Source: Pseudomonas entomophila (GTDB lineage Bacteria > Pseudomonadota > Gammaproteobacteria > Pseudomonadales > Pseudomonadaceae). Taken from it: DNA of 64,000 nucleotides. This document shows positions 19,959 through 29,452 of this stretch, in pieces. The position numbers were made by a program, and so were the translations under genes. The stretch is taken from positions 1-64,000 of the forward strand of contig NZ_JAAMQI010000013.1 in assembly GCF_013523165.1 (NCBI RefSeq), in the 5' to 3' direction. The notes under the pieces are model-generated. The model searched no databases. It saw only the letters and a list, made by a program, of their open reading frames with translations, and had not been told where the DNA came from. Each line of letters begins with the position of its first letter. The first letter of the stretch is position 1.

Positions 19959-20120
19959 ATGAGCAAGAAGTCCAGCACCCGCCCCAACAAGGCCAAGTCC
20001 ATCGTCGCCCAGCCGCTGTTCCGCTGTCGCCAGGAGCGCGCCGGCAAGGGCAAAGGCAGCTACCGCCGCGAAGCCTTCCAATCGAGAGATTGGGAGGCTT
20101 CTTGCCGTTTGGCCGCGTGA
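19959..20120 (+). CDS. arfA: Alternative ribosome-rescue factor ArfA
   Basis: This 53-residue protein carries the ArfA core QPLFRCRQERAGKGKGSYRR and then DWEAS, matching E. coli ArfA (DPLFRQRV..., KGKGSY, NWEAS). ArfA recruits RF2 to release ribosomes stalled on non-stop mRNAs when trans-translation fails. The ATG at 19959 has GAGG eight bases upstream. A strong hairpin (20070-20101) lies inside codons 38-48, the arrangement by which E. coli arfA mRNA is truncated into a non-stop message. Identification is by motif and context (holA neighbour). Confidence 0.9.
   Translation: MSKKSSTRPNKAKSIVAQPLFRCRQERAGKGKGSYRREAFQSRDWEASCRLAA
20070..20101 (+). promoter_or_regulatory. Hairpin within the arfA coding sequence
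   Basis: A 14-bp stem with one T-G wobble (GAAGCCTTCCAATC, 20070-20083; GATTGGGAGGCTTC, 20088-20101) closes a GAGA tetraloop. It lies 19 bases before the arfA stop. In E. coli such a hairpin gives RNase III cleavage or termination, so that full ArfA degraded by tmRNA tagging is the normal product and active ArfA appears only when tmRNA fails. The following sequence has only short T-runs, which favours cleavage over termination. Confidence 0.8.
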
Positions 20121-20180
20121 GGCACGAACCGCCCGGGCATGATATGGTCTTCACCTAATCTGCATTTTCTGGATTCGTGC

Positions 20181-21512
20181 ATGCTCTCTTGTCTTTCTCT
20201 GCGTCGACAGCCTCGTCAACTGGTGGCCGCTACCAGCCTCATCCTGCTGGTGGCGTGCGCCGAGAAGCCCACGGCCGCCGATGCGGTGCCGCTGCCCGCC
20301 ACTTCGCAACCGGCCAGCACGCCTGTGCCTGCGGCCGTGCAGACGCAGGCCGCCACGCCGTCCGACACCGAGATCCAGCCGCAGCAGAGTTTCGCGCAGT
20401 GGCAGGCGCAATTCCGTGAGCAAGCCCTGCAGGCCGGCATCCGCGCCAGTGTCTTCGATGCCGCCTTCGTCGGTGTCACCCCTGACCTGGACGTGATCAA
20501 GGCCGACCGCAGCCAGCCGGAGTTCACCCGGCCGGTCTGGGAGTACCTCGACGGTGCGTTGTCGCCGGTCCGTGTGCGCAACGGCAAGGCGCTGCTCGAA
20601 AAGCATGCCGCGCTGCTCGAACAGCTCGAACAGCGGTATGGCGTCGACCGGCAGATTCTGGTGGCGGTCTGGGGCATGGAAAGCAACTTCGGCCAGTTCC
20701 AGGGCAACAAGTCGGTGATTCGCTCACTGGCCACCCTCGCCTACGAAGGACGACGCCCGGCCTTCGCCCACGACCAGCTGATCGCCGCCCTGCAGATCGT
20801 GCAGAACGGTGACATCCAGCCCGAGGCCATGCGCGGCTCCTGGGCCGGTGCCATGGGCCAGACGCAGTTCATCCCCACCACCTACAACACCCATGCGGTG
20901 GACTTCGACGGTGATGGCCGGCGGGACATCTGGAACAGCACGCCCGACGCCCTGGCCTCGACCGCGCACTACCTGCAAAGCTCCGGCTGGAAGCGTGGTC
21001 AGCCATGGGGCTTCGAGGTGCAGGTGCCCAGTGGCTTCGATTACTGGCAGGCCGATGGCGCGCAGCGCAAGACGGTGAGCGAGTGGCTGCAGATGGGCGT
21101 GCAACTGCCAACCGGCACGCGCCTTCCCGAAGGCAGCCAGCAGCTGTCCGCAGCCTTGCTGTTGCCGGCCGGCGCGCGCGGCCCGGCGTTCCTGGTGCTG
21201 GACAACTTCCGCGCCATCCTGCGCTACAACAACTCGTCGTCGTACGCGCTGGCGGTCAGCCTGCTGGGTGACCGGTTCTCGGGCTGGGGCTTCATCGCAG
21301 GTAGCTGGCCGAAGGACGACAAGCCACTGACCCGCAGCGAGCGGATGGAGCTGCAGAGCCTGCTCAATGCACGGGGCCATGACGCCGGCAATGCCGATGG
21401 CATCATCGGCGCCAATACCCGCAAGGCGATTCGTAATGCCCAGCAGGGCCTGGGTTGGCCGGCCGACGGTTACCCGACCCACCCCCTGCTCGACAGCCTG
21501 CGTCAACAGTGA
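20181..21512 (+). CDS. Lytic murein transglycosylase with peptidoglycan-binding domain
   Basis: This is a 443-residue family 103 (MltB-type) lytic transglycosylase that cleaves glycan strands to 1,6-anhydro products. The lipoprotein signal ends in LILLVACAEK. A Pro/Ala/Thr-rich linker follows. The catalytic domain carries the Glu in VAVWGMESNFGQFQGN and the motif SWAGAMGQTQFIPTTYN; the C-terminus is a PG_binding_1 domain (LQSLLNARGHDAGNADGIIGANTRKAIR). ATG 20181 is chosen for the signal peptide; an ATG at 20139 is possible. It converges with ldcA. Confidence 0.9.
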   Translation: MLSCLSLRRQPRQLVAATSLILLVACAEKPTAADAVPLPATSQPASTPVPAAVQTQAATPSDTEIQPQQSFAQWQAQFREQALQAGIRASVFDAAFVGVTPDLDVIKADRSQPEFTRPVWEYLDGALSPVRVRNGKALLEKHAALLEQLEQRYGVDRQILVAVWGMESNFGQFQGNKSVIRSLATLAYEGRRPAFAHDQLIAALQIVQNGDIQPEAMRGSWAGAMGQTQFIPTTYNTHAVDFDGDGRRDIWNSTPDALASTAHYLQSSGWKRGQPWGFEVQVPSGFDYWQADGAQRKTVSEWLQMGVQLPTGTRLPEGSQQLSAALLLPAGARGPAFLVLDNFRAILRYNNSSSYALAVSLLGDRFSGWGFIAGSWPKDDKPLTRSERMELQSLLNARGHDAGNADGIIGANTRKAIRNAQQGLGWPADGYPTHPLLDSLRQQ

Positions 21513-21521
21513 GTGGGCGAT

Positions 21522-21555
21522 GCAAGCGGCCTGTCAGCCCTGGCAGGCCGCTTGC
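21522..21555. terminator. Hairpin between convergent genes
   Basis: A 15-bp stem with one T-G wobble (GCAAGCGGCCTG at 21522-21533 with CAGGCCGCTTGC at 21544-21555, plus three inner pairs) and a GCCC loop fills the 47-base gap between the converging transglycosylase and ldcA stops. There is no T-run on either side, but position and strength suggest a shared 3' end. Confidence 0.6.
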
Positions 21556-21559
21556 GTGA

Positions 21560-22504
21560 TCACGCCTCGAAGAGCCCCTGGTTCAACCTCAGGCGTCTGG
21601 CACTGCTGTCGAGCGTCACGTGGGCGCCCAGCGGCAAGCACACATTAGGGTCGCAATGCCCACTGCGCCAGCCGGCCAGCACTGGAATGCGCAGCGGCCC
21701 GAAGATGTCGCGCAGCAACGGTGCCAAGGCCGTCACGGTGATGCCGGCGAAGTCCCCCACCAGCACCCCTTCGAGCCCCTCGAACTTGCCTGCCAGGCGT
21801 AGCTGCGTGAGCAGGCGATCGACGCGGTAGAGCGGTTCGTTCACGTCCTCGATGAACAGGAGGCGACCTTCGAGTTCGACCTCGGCGCAGGTGCCCAAGG
21901 TCGCACCGAGCATGGACAAGTTGCCGCCCATCAGCCGTCCAGTCGCCACACCAGGCACGACGCTGGTCAGCGCCATGTCGCGCGGATGCTCGATGATCGA
22001 CCCTTCGGTCAACGTCCCGGTGAGCTGCTGCAACAGCGAGCTGCTGGTAGGCGGCTGCTTGTTGGCCAGCAGGTCGGCATTGAGCATCGCCCCATGGAAG
22101 GTGGGAAACCCGGCCTGTCGATGGATGGCCGTGTGCAACGCGGTGATATCGCTGTAGCCGATCAACGGTTTGGGATGGGCGCGCAGCAGGTCGAAGTCCA
22201 GCCGGTCGAGCAGGCGCATGCTGCCATAGCCACCGCGCATGCAGAGGATCGCGTCGATGTCCGGGTCGGCGAAGGCGGCGTGCAGGTCGGCCAGACGCTG
22301 CTCGTCCGAGCCAGCCAGGTAACCCTGAGCCTGGGACACGCCCGGGAAGAGTCGGCAACGGTAGCCGCGTTGCGCGAACCAGGTGCGCGCGCGTTCGGCG
22401 TCCAGCCGAGCCGGGCCGGCAGGCGCGACGATGGCGAAACAGGCATTGGCCTTGAGCGCTCTGGGCAGTTGGGAAACGGAGGCAGGCGTGGAAGCGAGAG
22501 ACAT
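21560..22504 (-). CDS. ldcA: LD-carboxypeptidase (S66 family)
   Basis: This 314-residue serine peptidase of family S66 removes the terminal D-Ala from murein tetrapeptides during recycling. The N-terminal CFAIVAPAGP, MRGGYGSMRLLDRLDFD and the nucleophile motif LIGYSDITALHTA are clear, with the Glu/His region later (LLFIEDVNEPLYRVDR, VGDFAGIT). ATG 22504 has AAGGA about eight bases upstream, better than the longer frame. It converges with the lytic transglycosylase, fitting a shared role in cell-wall turnover. Confidence 0.92.
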   Translation of the reverse strand: MSLASTPASVSQLPRALKANACFAIVAPAGPARLDAERARTWFAQRGYRCRLFPGVSQAQGYLAGSDEQRLADLHAAFADPDIDAILCMRGGYGSMRLLDRLDFDLLRAHPKPLIGYSDITALHTAIHRQAGFPTFHGAMLNADLLANKQPPTSSSLLQQLTGTLTEGSIIEHPRDMALTSVVPGVATGRLMGGNLSMLGATLGTCAEVELEGRLLFIEDVNEPLYRVDRLLTQLRLAGKFEGLEGVLVGDFAGITVTALAPLLRDIFGPLRIPVLAGWRSGHCDPNVCLPLGAHVTLDSSARRLRLNQGLFEA

Positions 22505-22629
22505 GCGAAGCGTCCTTTTGCGCAGTGGTTGCAGCACGGTGGGGCTGGAAAGGCGTTCACCATACAGCAGTGGTCATGACAGGGGACACTGGGAATGCCT
22601 GCAGGGTCAGGGTCAGGCAGTGGCGGGTC

Positions 22630-22730
22630 TGGCGCTATCGCGGGCAAGCCCGCGCCCACAAGAGACTGCGATCGCCAGTACCACTGCGGCATGACTACGG
22701 GTGTGGGAGCGGGCTTGCCCGCGATAGCGG
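22630..22730. repeat. REPIN: inverted pair of family B REPs
   Basis: Two copies of the family B REP (GTGGGAGCGGGCTTGCCCGCGAT type) face each other at 22630-22660 and 22701-22730. The spacer includes TGCGGCATGACTACGGGTG, related to the spacer beside family A REPs near 34590. Apart from this pair, the 327-base gap between ldcA and lipA contains no gene I can support. Confidence 0.85.
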
Positions 22731-22831
22731 CAGCTGCTTCGCTCCATCGCCACAGATCGCATGCGTCCTCCAGACAGCACAATGCCGGCGCCGTCTGTGG
22801 ACGTGCGCCGGCATTCGCAGGCTAACGCCGA

Positions 22832-23848
22832 TCAGAGCTTGATCTTGGCCTCGTGGGCCTGCTGGTCGGCATGGTACGAGGAACGTACCAGCGGCCCGGA
22901 CGCGACGTTCTTGAAGCCCATCTTGTAACCTTCCTCGGCGAACCAGGCGAAGGTGTCCGGGTGCACGAAACGCTGCACCGGCAAGTGGCTACGCGACGGT
23001 TGCAGGTACTGGCCCAGGGTCAGCATGTCGATGTCGTGCTCGCGCATGCGGTGCATGACCTCGATGACTTCCTCGTCGGTCTCGCCCAGGCCGAGCATCA
23101 GGCCCGATTTGGTCGGCACGTGCGGCACCAGCTGCTTGAACTTCTGCAGCAGGTCCAGCGACCAGTCGTAGTCCGACCCCGGACGCGCGGCCTTGTACAG
23201 GCGTGGTACGGTCTCGAGGTTGTGGTTGAACACGTCAGGCGGCTCGGCCGCGGTGATGGCCAGTGCCACGTCCATGCGACCCCGGTAGTCCGGGACCAGG
23301 GTTTCCAGCTGCACGCCCGGCGACAGGGCGCGGATCTCGCGGATGCAGTCGGCGAAGTGCTGGGCACCGCCATCACGCAAGTCGTCGCGGTCGACCGAGG
23401 TGATCACCACGTACTTCAGGCGCAGGTCGGCGATGGCCACGGCCAGGTTCTTCGGCTCGTCCACGTCCAGCGGCTTGGGTCGGCCATGGCCGACGTCGCA
23501 GAACGGGCAGCGGCGGGTGCAGATGTCGCCCATGATCATGAAGGTCGCGGTGCCGCCGGAGAAGCACTCGCCCAGGTTCGGGCAGGACGCCTCTTCGCAG
23601 ACGCTGTGCAACTTGTGCTTGCGCAGCAGCTGCTTGATGCGGTCTACCTCGGGCGATACCGGGATGCGCACGCGGATCCAGTCGGGTTTCTTCGGCAGCT
23701 CCTCGGTGGGGATGATCTTCACCGGGATGCGCGCTACCTTTTCGGCGCCACGCAGCTTGACCCCCGCCTCGACCTTGCGCGGCGCAGGGCGCGCCGTGGC
23801 GTCGGTGGTCGGGATCAGGTTAGGCACGGCTTCTTGCACAATTGTCAT
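22832..23848 (-). CDS. lipA: Lipoyl synthase
   Basis: This 338-residue radical SAM enzyme inserts two sulfurs into octanoyl-protein to make lipoate. The auxiliary cluster motif is [12 protein letters not shown] and the radical SAM motif is [10 protein letters not shown]. Other signatures are [38 protein letters not shown] and [14 protein letters not shown] 23848 matches the family N-terminus. It lies one base after lipB, and the two act in sequence. Confidence 0.98.
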   Translation of the reverse strand: MTIVQEAVPNLIPTTDATARPAPRKVEAGVKLRGAEKVARIPVKIIPTEELPKKPDWIRVRIPVSPEVDRIKQLLRKHKLHSVCEEASCPNLGECFSGGTATFMIMGDICTRRCPFCDVGHGRPKPLDVDEPKNLAVAIADLRLKYVVITSVDRDDLRDGGAQHFADCIREIRALSPGVQLETLVPDYRGRMDVALAITAAEPPDVFNHNLETVPRLYKAARPGSDYDWSLDLLQKFKQLVPHVPTKSGLMLGLGETDEEVIEVMHRMREHDIDMLTLGQYLQPSRSHLPVQRFVHPDTFAWFAEEGYKMGFKNVASGPLVRSSYHADQQAHEAKIKL

Positions 23849-23849
23849 A

Positions 23850-24497
23850 TCAGTCGATTCCGCCCGTGAGGGTCGTCTGCTCGGCATAGTCGAGGTGCTT
23901 GACCAGCTGTTCGCGCAGCCTTGTGCAGACCTCGTTGAATTCGATCGGCCCCGCGAGATCGCGTAGCTGGGTCATGGCCAGCCCGGCGTAGCCGCAAGGG
24001 TTGATTCGGCGAAACGGCGCCAGGTCCATGTCCACGTTCAGGGCCAGGCCATGGAAGGAGCGGCCATTGCGGATGCGCAGCCCCAGGGAGGCGATCTTGG
24101 CACCGTTCACATAGACGCCCGGCGCATCCGGCTTGGCGGCGGCCTGGACATCATACCCCGCCAGCAGCTCGATCAGGCTGCGCTCGATGCGGCTGACCAG
24201 ATCGCGCACGCCGAACCCCAGGCGACGCACGTCCAGCAGCAGATAGGCGACCAACTGGCCGGGCCCGTGATAGGTCACCTGCCCGCCCCGGTCGCTCTGC
24301 ACCACGGGGATCTCGCCCGGCACCAGCAGGTGCTCGGCCTTGCCGGCCTGACCCTGGGTGAAGACCGGCGGATGCTCGACCAGCCAGACTTCGTCCACGG
24401 TCGACGCCTCGCGTTGCTCGGTGAATCGCCGCATGGCCTCCAGCACCGGTTCATAGGGCTGCAGGCCAAGCACGCGAACACCGAGACAGGCGGACAT
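23850..24497 (-). CDS. lipB: Lipoyl(octanoyl) transferase
   Basis: This 215-residue enzyme moves octanoate from acyl carrier protein to lipoate-dependent enzymes. The signature is [22 protein letters not shown]. The catalytic Lys is in [13 protein letters not shown] and the Cys in [15 protein letters not shown]. The start overlaps the stop of the DUF493 gene (ATGA), and lipA follows directly, so DUF493-lipB-lipA is an operon. Confidence 0.97.
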   Translation of the reverse strand: MSACLGVRVLGLQPYEPVLEAMRRFTEQREASTVDEVWLVEHPPVFTQGQAGKAEHLLVPGEIPVVQSDRGGQVTYHGPGQLVAYLLLDVRRLGFGVRDLVSRIERSLIELLAGYDVQAAAKPDAPGVYVNGAKIASLGLRIRNGRSFHGLALNVDMDLAPFRRINPCGYAGLAMTQLRDLAGPIEFNEVCTRLREQLVKHLDYAEQTTLTGGID

Positions 24498-24772
24498 CAC
24501 AGCACCATTTTGACGGTGCCGGTCGCGCGCAGGGCGCTGTTGATGTCCTGCAGCTGGTCCTCGCTGGTGGCGACGATGTGCAGTTGCACCGTGGTGTACT
24601 TGCCTTCCTTGCTCTGGCGCTCGGCCAGGGTCGACAGGTCGACCTTGGCGTACTTGCTGAGGATCTCGATCACGCTGTCTCTGAAACCGACACCGGTCTC
24701 GCCGATCACCTTGATCGGGTAGTCCTCGCAGGGGAATTCGATTTTGTGCGACTTGACGTCTGCTTCGCTCAT
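24497..24772 (-). CDS. ybeD: DUF493 (YbeD) family protein
   Basis: This 91-residue ferredoxin-like-fold protein matches Ybe[66 protein letters not shown]. It lies between dacA and lipB as in E. coli. The fold resembles ligand-binding regulatory domains, and the location suggests a link to lipoate synthesis, but no reaction is known. Confidence 0.94.
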   Translation of the reverse strand: MSEADVKSHKIEFPCEDYPIKVIGETGVGFRDSVIEILSKYAKVDLSTLAERQSKEGKYTTVQLHIVATSEDQLQDINSALRATGTVKMVL

Positions 24773-24845
24773 GGCGGATACGGCCTCGCAAGGCGTGGCG
24801 ACAACAAAGCCCCCGCGCGGCGCGCAGGGGCATGCAGGTCACGGA

Positions 24846-26006
24846 TCAGTTGAACAACCCGTAGAAGAACAGACGAATGCTATCCCACATACGGCGGAAG
24901 AAACCACCCTCCTCGACCGCGTCGAGGGCGATCAGGTCGGCGCTGTGGACCACTTTGTCGTCCAGCTTGACCTCGACCTTGCCGATGACGTCGCCCTTGG
25001 CGATCGGCGCGGTCAGCTGTGGATTCAGGCTCATGGACGCCGCCAGGCGCTTGAGCTGCCCCTTGGGCATGGTCAGGGTGAGGTCGTTGGCCAGGCCGGC
25101 CTTGACCTGACCAGTGGCGCCTTTCCAGACCGGCGACTGGGCCAGCTCGGTGCCTTTCTGGTAGAAGGTCTGGGTTTCGTAAAAGCGGAAGCCATAGGTC
25201 AGCAGCTTCTGGGTCTCAGCGGCACGGGCCTGCTCGCTGTTGGTGCCGAACACCACGGCGATCAGGCGCTGGCCGTCACGCACGGCAGAGGCGACCATGC
25301 AGTAGCCGGCTTCCTCGGTGTGGCCGGTCTTCAGGCCGTCGACGGTCTTGTCGCGCCACAGCAGCAGGTTGCGGTTGGGCTGCTTGATGTTGTTCCAGAA
25401 GAACTCTTTCTGCGAGTAGATCGCATAGTGAGCCGGGTCTTCGTTGATGATCGCGCGGGCCAGCAGGGCCATGTCGTGCGCCGAGGAGTAGTGCTCGGGG
25501 TGCGGCAGGCCGGTCGGGTTCATGAAGTGGCTGTTGCTCATGCCCAGGTCGGCGGCGGTCTTGTTCATCATGTCGGCGAAGGCGTCTTCGCTGCCGGCGA
25601 TGTGCTCGGACAGGGCGACGCTGGCATCGTTGCCCGACTGGATGATGATGCCGTGCAGCAGGTCGCTGACGGTCACCTGGCTGCCCACCTTGATGAACAT
25701 CCGCGAACCACCGGTACGCCAGGCGTTCTCGCTGACGGTGACCGGGTCGTTCTCGCCGATCTGCCCGCGACGGATGTCGAGCGTGGCGATGTAGGCGGTC
25801 ATCAGTTTGGTCAGGCTGGCCGGCGGCAGGCGCTCGTCACCATTGTTCTCGACTAGCACGTTGCCACTGGACGCGTCCATCAACACATAGGATTTGGCGG
25901 CCAGTTGCGGGGGTGCCGGCATCATCTGCTCGGCCGCGAAGGTCACGGGAGCGATCAATAACAGAACGGGCAGGCAAAGGCGTTTGGCAATAGAGGTGAT
26001 GTTCAT
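24846..26006 (-). CDS. dacA: D-alanyl-D-alanine carboxypeptidase (PBP5/6 type)
   Basis: This 386-residue low-molecular-weight penicillin-binding protein trims the terminal D-Ala from murein pentapeptides. A signal peptide (about 1-24) precedes the S11 peptidase domain with SLTKLMTAY (SxxK), SGNDASVAL (SxN) and LKTGHTEEAGYC (KTG). The C-terminal PBP5_C domain ends in an amphipathic helix (RRMWDSIRLFFYGLFN) that anchors PBP5 to the inner membrane. In E. coli the neighbours are likewise rlpA and ybeD. Confidence 0.97.
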   Translation of the reverse strand: MNITSIAKRLCLPVLLLIAPVTFAAEQMMPAPPQLAAKSYVLMDASSGNVLVENNGDERLPPASLTKLMTAYIATLDIRRGQIGENDPVTVSENAWRTGGSRMFIKVGSQVTVSDLLHGIIIQSGNDASVALSEHIAGSEDAFADMMNKTAADLGMSNSHFMNPTGLPHPEHYSSAHDMALLARAIINEDPAHYAIYSQKEFFWNNIKQPNRNLLLWRDKTVDGLKTGHTEEAGYCMVASAVRDGQRLIAVVFGTNSEQARAAETQKLLTYGFRFYETQTFYQKGTELAQSPVWKGATGQVKAGLANDLTLTMPKGQLKRLAASMSLNPQLTAPIAKGDVIGKVEVKLDDKVVHSADLIALDAVEEGGFFRRMWDSIRLFFYGLFN

Positions 26007-26274
26007 CCGTCTCTCGAAATGGCTAATGGTCTCGCTGCCCTGGGGGCAGCCTGTTCAAAGGCCAGCGGCTGGTGGGCAAAAGCCGCCATTGTACATGGAA
26101 CGGCCGCGGCAGGCAGGCGCAGGTGCATGCTTTAGCGGCACGCGGCAAACAGGCACAGACCGCGGTGGCGGTTCTGCGGGCGGCCTGCCGCTCGCCGCAA
26201 AGCCTACTAGAGCGAAAAGCGTGCAACAACGCCGTTCGCCCTGACGGGCAGCGTGCCCGCCGCGCGCGGTGGTT

Positions 26275-27279
26275 TCAGTCCGTGACCAGCTTGGCCTGGC
26301 CCAGGTTGGCCAGGCGCACGCTGTCCTGGGTCTGCTGGACTTCGCCCTGGCTGTTCATCGGGCCCAGGCGTACGCGGTGCAGGGTCTGCTGGTTGCGCAC
26401 GATGGAGCTGATGAACACCGGCGCGCTGACCATGGTGCTGAGCTTGGCGCGTAACAGCTCGGCGGCGTCCGGGTTGGCGAAGGCGCCGACCTGCAGGAAC
26501 ATGCCTCCGTTGGTGCTCGGCACGGCGCCACTGGACACCTGGACCGGGACCACGGCAGCCGCGTGCTGCTGGGGCGGCGGTGTCCACTGCTCTACCGTGC
26601 CGGTGCTCTTCGTGATCGGCTGTGCCTGGGCAACCTGCGGCTCATTGAGCACCAGGGGCGCCGGACGACCCCGGGAGGCCCACCATTGCTGCGGGTCGAT
26701 CCCTTCGACGCGCACCCGGGCGGTACCGGTCTCGGCATAGCCCAGCTTCTTGGCCGCCGCGTAGGACAGGTCGATGATGCGGTCGGAATAGAACGGCCCG
26801 CGGTCGTTGACCCGCAGGATGACGCTGCGCTGGTTGTCCAGGTTGGTGACCTTGACGTAGGCCGGCAGCGGCAGGGTCTTGTGCGCGGCGCTCATGCCGT
26901 AGAGGTCGTAGACCTCGCCGTTGGCGGTGTTCTGCCCGTGGAACTTGGTGCCGTACCAGGACGCGGTGCCTTCGGCGCGGTAGCCGCGGAAGTCCTGCAT
27001 CGGGTAGTAGGTCTTGCCCAGCACGGTGTAGGGGTTGGCCTTGTAGTTGCCGGTGTGCAGCGTCGGCGTGGCGTCGGGGATCTTGCTCACGTCCACGTCC
27101 CACCAGGGTGCGCCGTCCTTGTGCGCGCGGTTGATGTCCAGCCCCGGCTGGGCGCGCACCACTGACGGCCCTTTGGCCTTCGGTGCGGTGGAGCGGCTGG
27201 ACGAGCAACTGGCCACGGCCAGGCCCAGGGCCAGGCAGGTGAGCAACTTGAAGGAAGTGACGATGTACGGTGCACGCAT
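26275..27279 (-). CDS. rlpA: Septal-ring lytic transglycosylase RlpA
   Basis: This 334-residue outer-membrane lipoprotein has a lipobox LGLAVASCSSS. The double-psi beta-barrel catalytic domain (about 95-190) contains TASWYGTKFHGQNTANGE, YDLYGMSAAHKTLPLP and NDRGPFYSDRIIDLSYAAAK. A C-terminal SPOR domain (about 255-334; MFLQVGAFANPDAAELLRAKL) binds denuded glycan. RlpA cleaves naked strands at the division site in P. aeruginosa. Its start shares one base with the mltB stop. Confidence 0.96.
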   Translation of the reverse strand: MRAPYIVTSFKLLTCLALGLAVASCSSSRSTAPKAKGPSVVRAQPGLDINRAHKDGAPWWDVDVSKIPDATPTLHTGNYKANPYTVLGKTYYPMQDFRGYRAEGTASWYGTKFHGQNTANGEVYDLYGMSAAHKTLPLPAYVKVTNLDNQRSVILRVNDRGPFYSDRIIDLSYAAAKKLGYAETGTARVRVEGIDPQQWWASRGRPAPLVLNEPQVAQAQPITKSTGTVEQWTPPPQQHAAAVVPVQVSSGAVPSTNGGMFLQVGAFANPDAAELLRAKLSTMVSAPVFISSIVRNQQTLHRVRLGPMNSQGEVQQTQDSVRLANLGQAKLVTD

Positions 27280-28289
27280 TACTTGATACCCCGGGCTTGA
27301 ACCAGCTGCTGCGATAGCTGATGCACCGCCATGGCATACATCACGCTGCGGTTATAGCGAGTGATCGCATAGAAATTCTTCAGGCCCATCCAGTATTCAG
27401 GGCCTTGCTCGCCGTCCAGGCGGAAGGCGGTCACCGACAGGTCGTCGGGCAGCGCATCTTGACTCGACCAGCCCAGCGCCCGCAACTGCGCCACGGTATT
27501 GGCCGGCTCGATCCCTGGCGTCAGGCCTTCGTCGACCCGATCGCCGAGCACCACGGCGCGGCTGACCACCGGTTGGCCGGCGACCCAGCCATGGGCCTTG
27601 AAGTAGTTGGCCACGCTGCCGATGGCATCGTCCGGGTCGGTCCAGATGTTGATGTGACCGTCGTCGTCGAAGTCCACGGCGTAGGCGCGAAAGCTGCTGG
27701 GCATGAACTGCGGCAGGCCCATGGCACCGGCATAGGAGCCTTTGGGCACCAACGGGTCGAGCTGCTCGGCACGCGCCAGCAGCAGGTACTCGCGCAGTTC
27801 CTTGCGGAAGAACGCCGCCCGAGGCGGGTAGTCGAAGCCCAGGGTCGACAGGGCATCGATCACGCGGTAATTGCCGGTATTGCGGCCGAAGAACGTCTCC
27901 ACCCCGATGATCGCCACGATCACCTCGGCCGGGACGCCATAGGCCTGCTCGGCGCGTGCCAGGGTGGCCTCGTGCTGACGCCAGAAGTCCACGCCACGGG
28001 CGATGCGCGCCTCGGTCAGGAACATCGGCCGGTAGTCCTTCCACGGCTTGACCCGCTCGGCCGGCCGCGAGATGGCGTCGAGGATCGACTGCTTGCGCTG
28101 GACTTCGCTGAACACGCTCGTCAGCTGTTCGCCGGCAAAACCATGGTCGCGGGTCATTTCGCCGATGAATTCGGCGACCTGCGGTGAGCCGTCATAGTCG
28201 CCGGCGATGGCCTGCTGGACGGCGCCAGCCAGCCCGATCGCGCCGATCCACGGCATACAACGGGCTGCCCAGCCACGCACTGCTTGCAT
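27279..28289 (-). CDS. mltB: Membrane-bound lytic murein transglycosylase B
   Basis: This 336-residue family 103 transglycosylase has its catalytic Glu in VAIIGVETFFGRNTGNYRV. Other motifs are GSYAGAMGLPQFMPSSFRAYAVDFDDDGHINIW and FYAITRYNRSVMYAMAV. A signal peptide lies at about 1-29, without a clear lipobox Cys at the cleavage site. ATG 28289 is chosen because AAGGTGA lies eight bases before it. It sits between rodA and rlpA, in the elongation gene block. Confidence 0.93.
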   Translation of the reverse strand: MQAVRGWAARCMPWIGAIGLAGAVQQAIAGDYDGSPQVAEFIGEMTRDHGFAGEQLTSVFSEVQRKQSILDAISRPAERVKPWKDYRPMFLTEARIARGVDFWRQHEATLARAEQAYGVPAEVIVAIIGVETFFGRNTGNYRVIDALSTLGFDYPPRAAFFRKELREYLLLARAEQLDPLVPKGSYAGAMGLPQFMPSSFRAYAVDFDDDGHINIWTDPDDAIGSVANYFKAHGWVAGQPVVSRAVVLGDRVDEGLTPGIEPANTVAQLRALGWSSQDALPDDLSVTAFRLDGEQGPEYWMGLKNFYAITRYNRSVMYAMAVHQLSQQLVQARGIK

Positions 28290-28306
28290 ATGAGTGTTCA
28301 CCTTAT

Positions 28307-29452
28307 TCAAACCTGTGCGATCCATTTGCGGTGCGTGTGGATCGACATCAAAACGCCAAACGCTGACAGCAGCGTCACCAACGAAGTTCCGCCATAGCTG
28401 ATGAAGGGCAGCGGCACGCCCACCACGGGTAGAAGGCCGCTGACCATCCCGATGTTGACGAACACGTACACGAAGAACGTCATGGTCAGGCTGCCTGCCA
28501 GCAGCTTGCCGAACAGGGTCTGGGCCTGGGCCGTGATCATCAGGCCGCGGCCGATCAGCAGCAGGTAGATCAGCAGCAGCGCGCAGATGCCCACCAGGCC
28601 GAACTCCTCGCCGAGCACGGCGATGATGAAGTCGGTGTGGCTTTCGGGCAGGAAGTCCAGGTGCGACTGGGTGCCGAGCAGCCAGCCCTTGCCGAACACC
28701 CCGCCCGAGCCGATCGCCGCCTTCGACTGGATGATGTTCCAGCCGGTACCGAGCGGATCGCTCTCCGGATCGAGGAAGGTCAGCACGCGCTGCTTCTGGT
28801 AGTCGTGCATGACGAAGAACCACATGGCCACCGCCACCGGCACTGCCGCGGCCACCACGCTGAGGATCCAGCGCCAGCGCAGGCCGCCCATGAACAGCAC
28901 GAAGGCGCCGGAGGCGAGGATCAGCAGGGCCGTGCCCAGGTCGGGTTGGCGCACGATGAGGATGAACGGCATCCCGATCAGCACCAGGCTGATCAGCACG
29001 TGCTTGAGGTGCGGCGGCAAGGTGCGCTTGGCCAGGTACCAGGCGATGGTGGCCGGCATGATGATCTTCATGAATTCCGAGGGCTGGAAGCGGATCACCC
29101 CCGGAATGTTGATCCAGCGCGTGGCGCCCATGGCGTTGTGGCCCATGACGTCCACCACGACCAGCAACAGGACGCCGACCAGGTAGCCCAGCGGCACCCA
29201 GCGCGCCATGAAGCGGGGCTCGAGCTGGGCGATGACGAACATCGAGGCCAGGCCCAGGCCGAACGAGCTGGCCTGCTTGAGCAGCAGGTCCCAGTTCTTG
29301 CCACTGGCCGAATACAGCACGAACAGGCTACCGGCGGCCAGGGTCAGGAGGATGATCAGCAAGGGGCCGTCGATGTGGATGCGCTGCAAGAAGCTGGCGC
29401 GCCGACGCATCACGTCCTCGCTGGAGAGCATGCGATCGAAATTGTTCTTCAC
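28307..29452 (-). CDS. rodA: Rod-shape glycosyltransferase RodA
   Basis: This 381-residue SEDS-family membrane protein polymerises lipid II during elongation, with PBP2. About ten membrane helices are visible, with family motifs RWINIPGVIRFQPSEFMKI, RQPDLGTALLI and LPFISYGGTSL. I choose the GTG at 29452: it overlaps the mrdA stop (GTGA) and has AGGAAA ten bases upstream. An ATG at 29410 would give 367 residues and is the alternative. It is directly downstream of mrdA, its partner. Confidence 0.95.
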   Translation of the reverse strand: MKNNFDRMLSSEDVMRRRASFLQRIHIDGPLLIILLTLAAGSLFVLYSASGKNWDLLLKQASSFGLGLASMFVIAQLEPRFMARWVPLGYLVGVLLLVVVDVMGHNAMGATRWINIPGVIRFQPSEFMKIIMPATIAWYLAKRTLPPHLKHVLISLVLIGMPFILIVRQPDLGTALLILASGAFVLFMGGLRWRWILSVVAAAVPVAVAMWFFVMHDYQKQRVLTFLDPESDPLGTGWNIIQSKAAIGSGGVFGKGWLLGTQSHLDFLPESHTDFIIAVLGEEFGLVGICALLLIYLLLIGRGLMITAQAQTLFGKLLAGSLTMTFFVYVFVNIGMVSGLLPVVGVPLPFISYGGTSLVTLLSAFGVLMSIHTHRKWIAQV

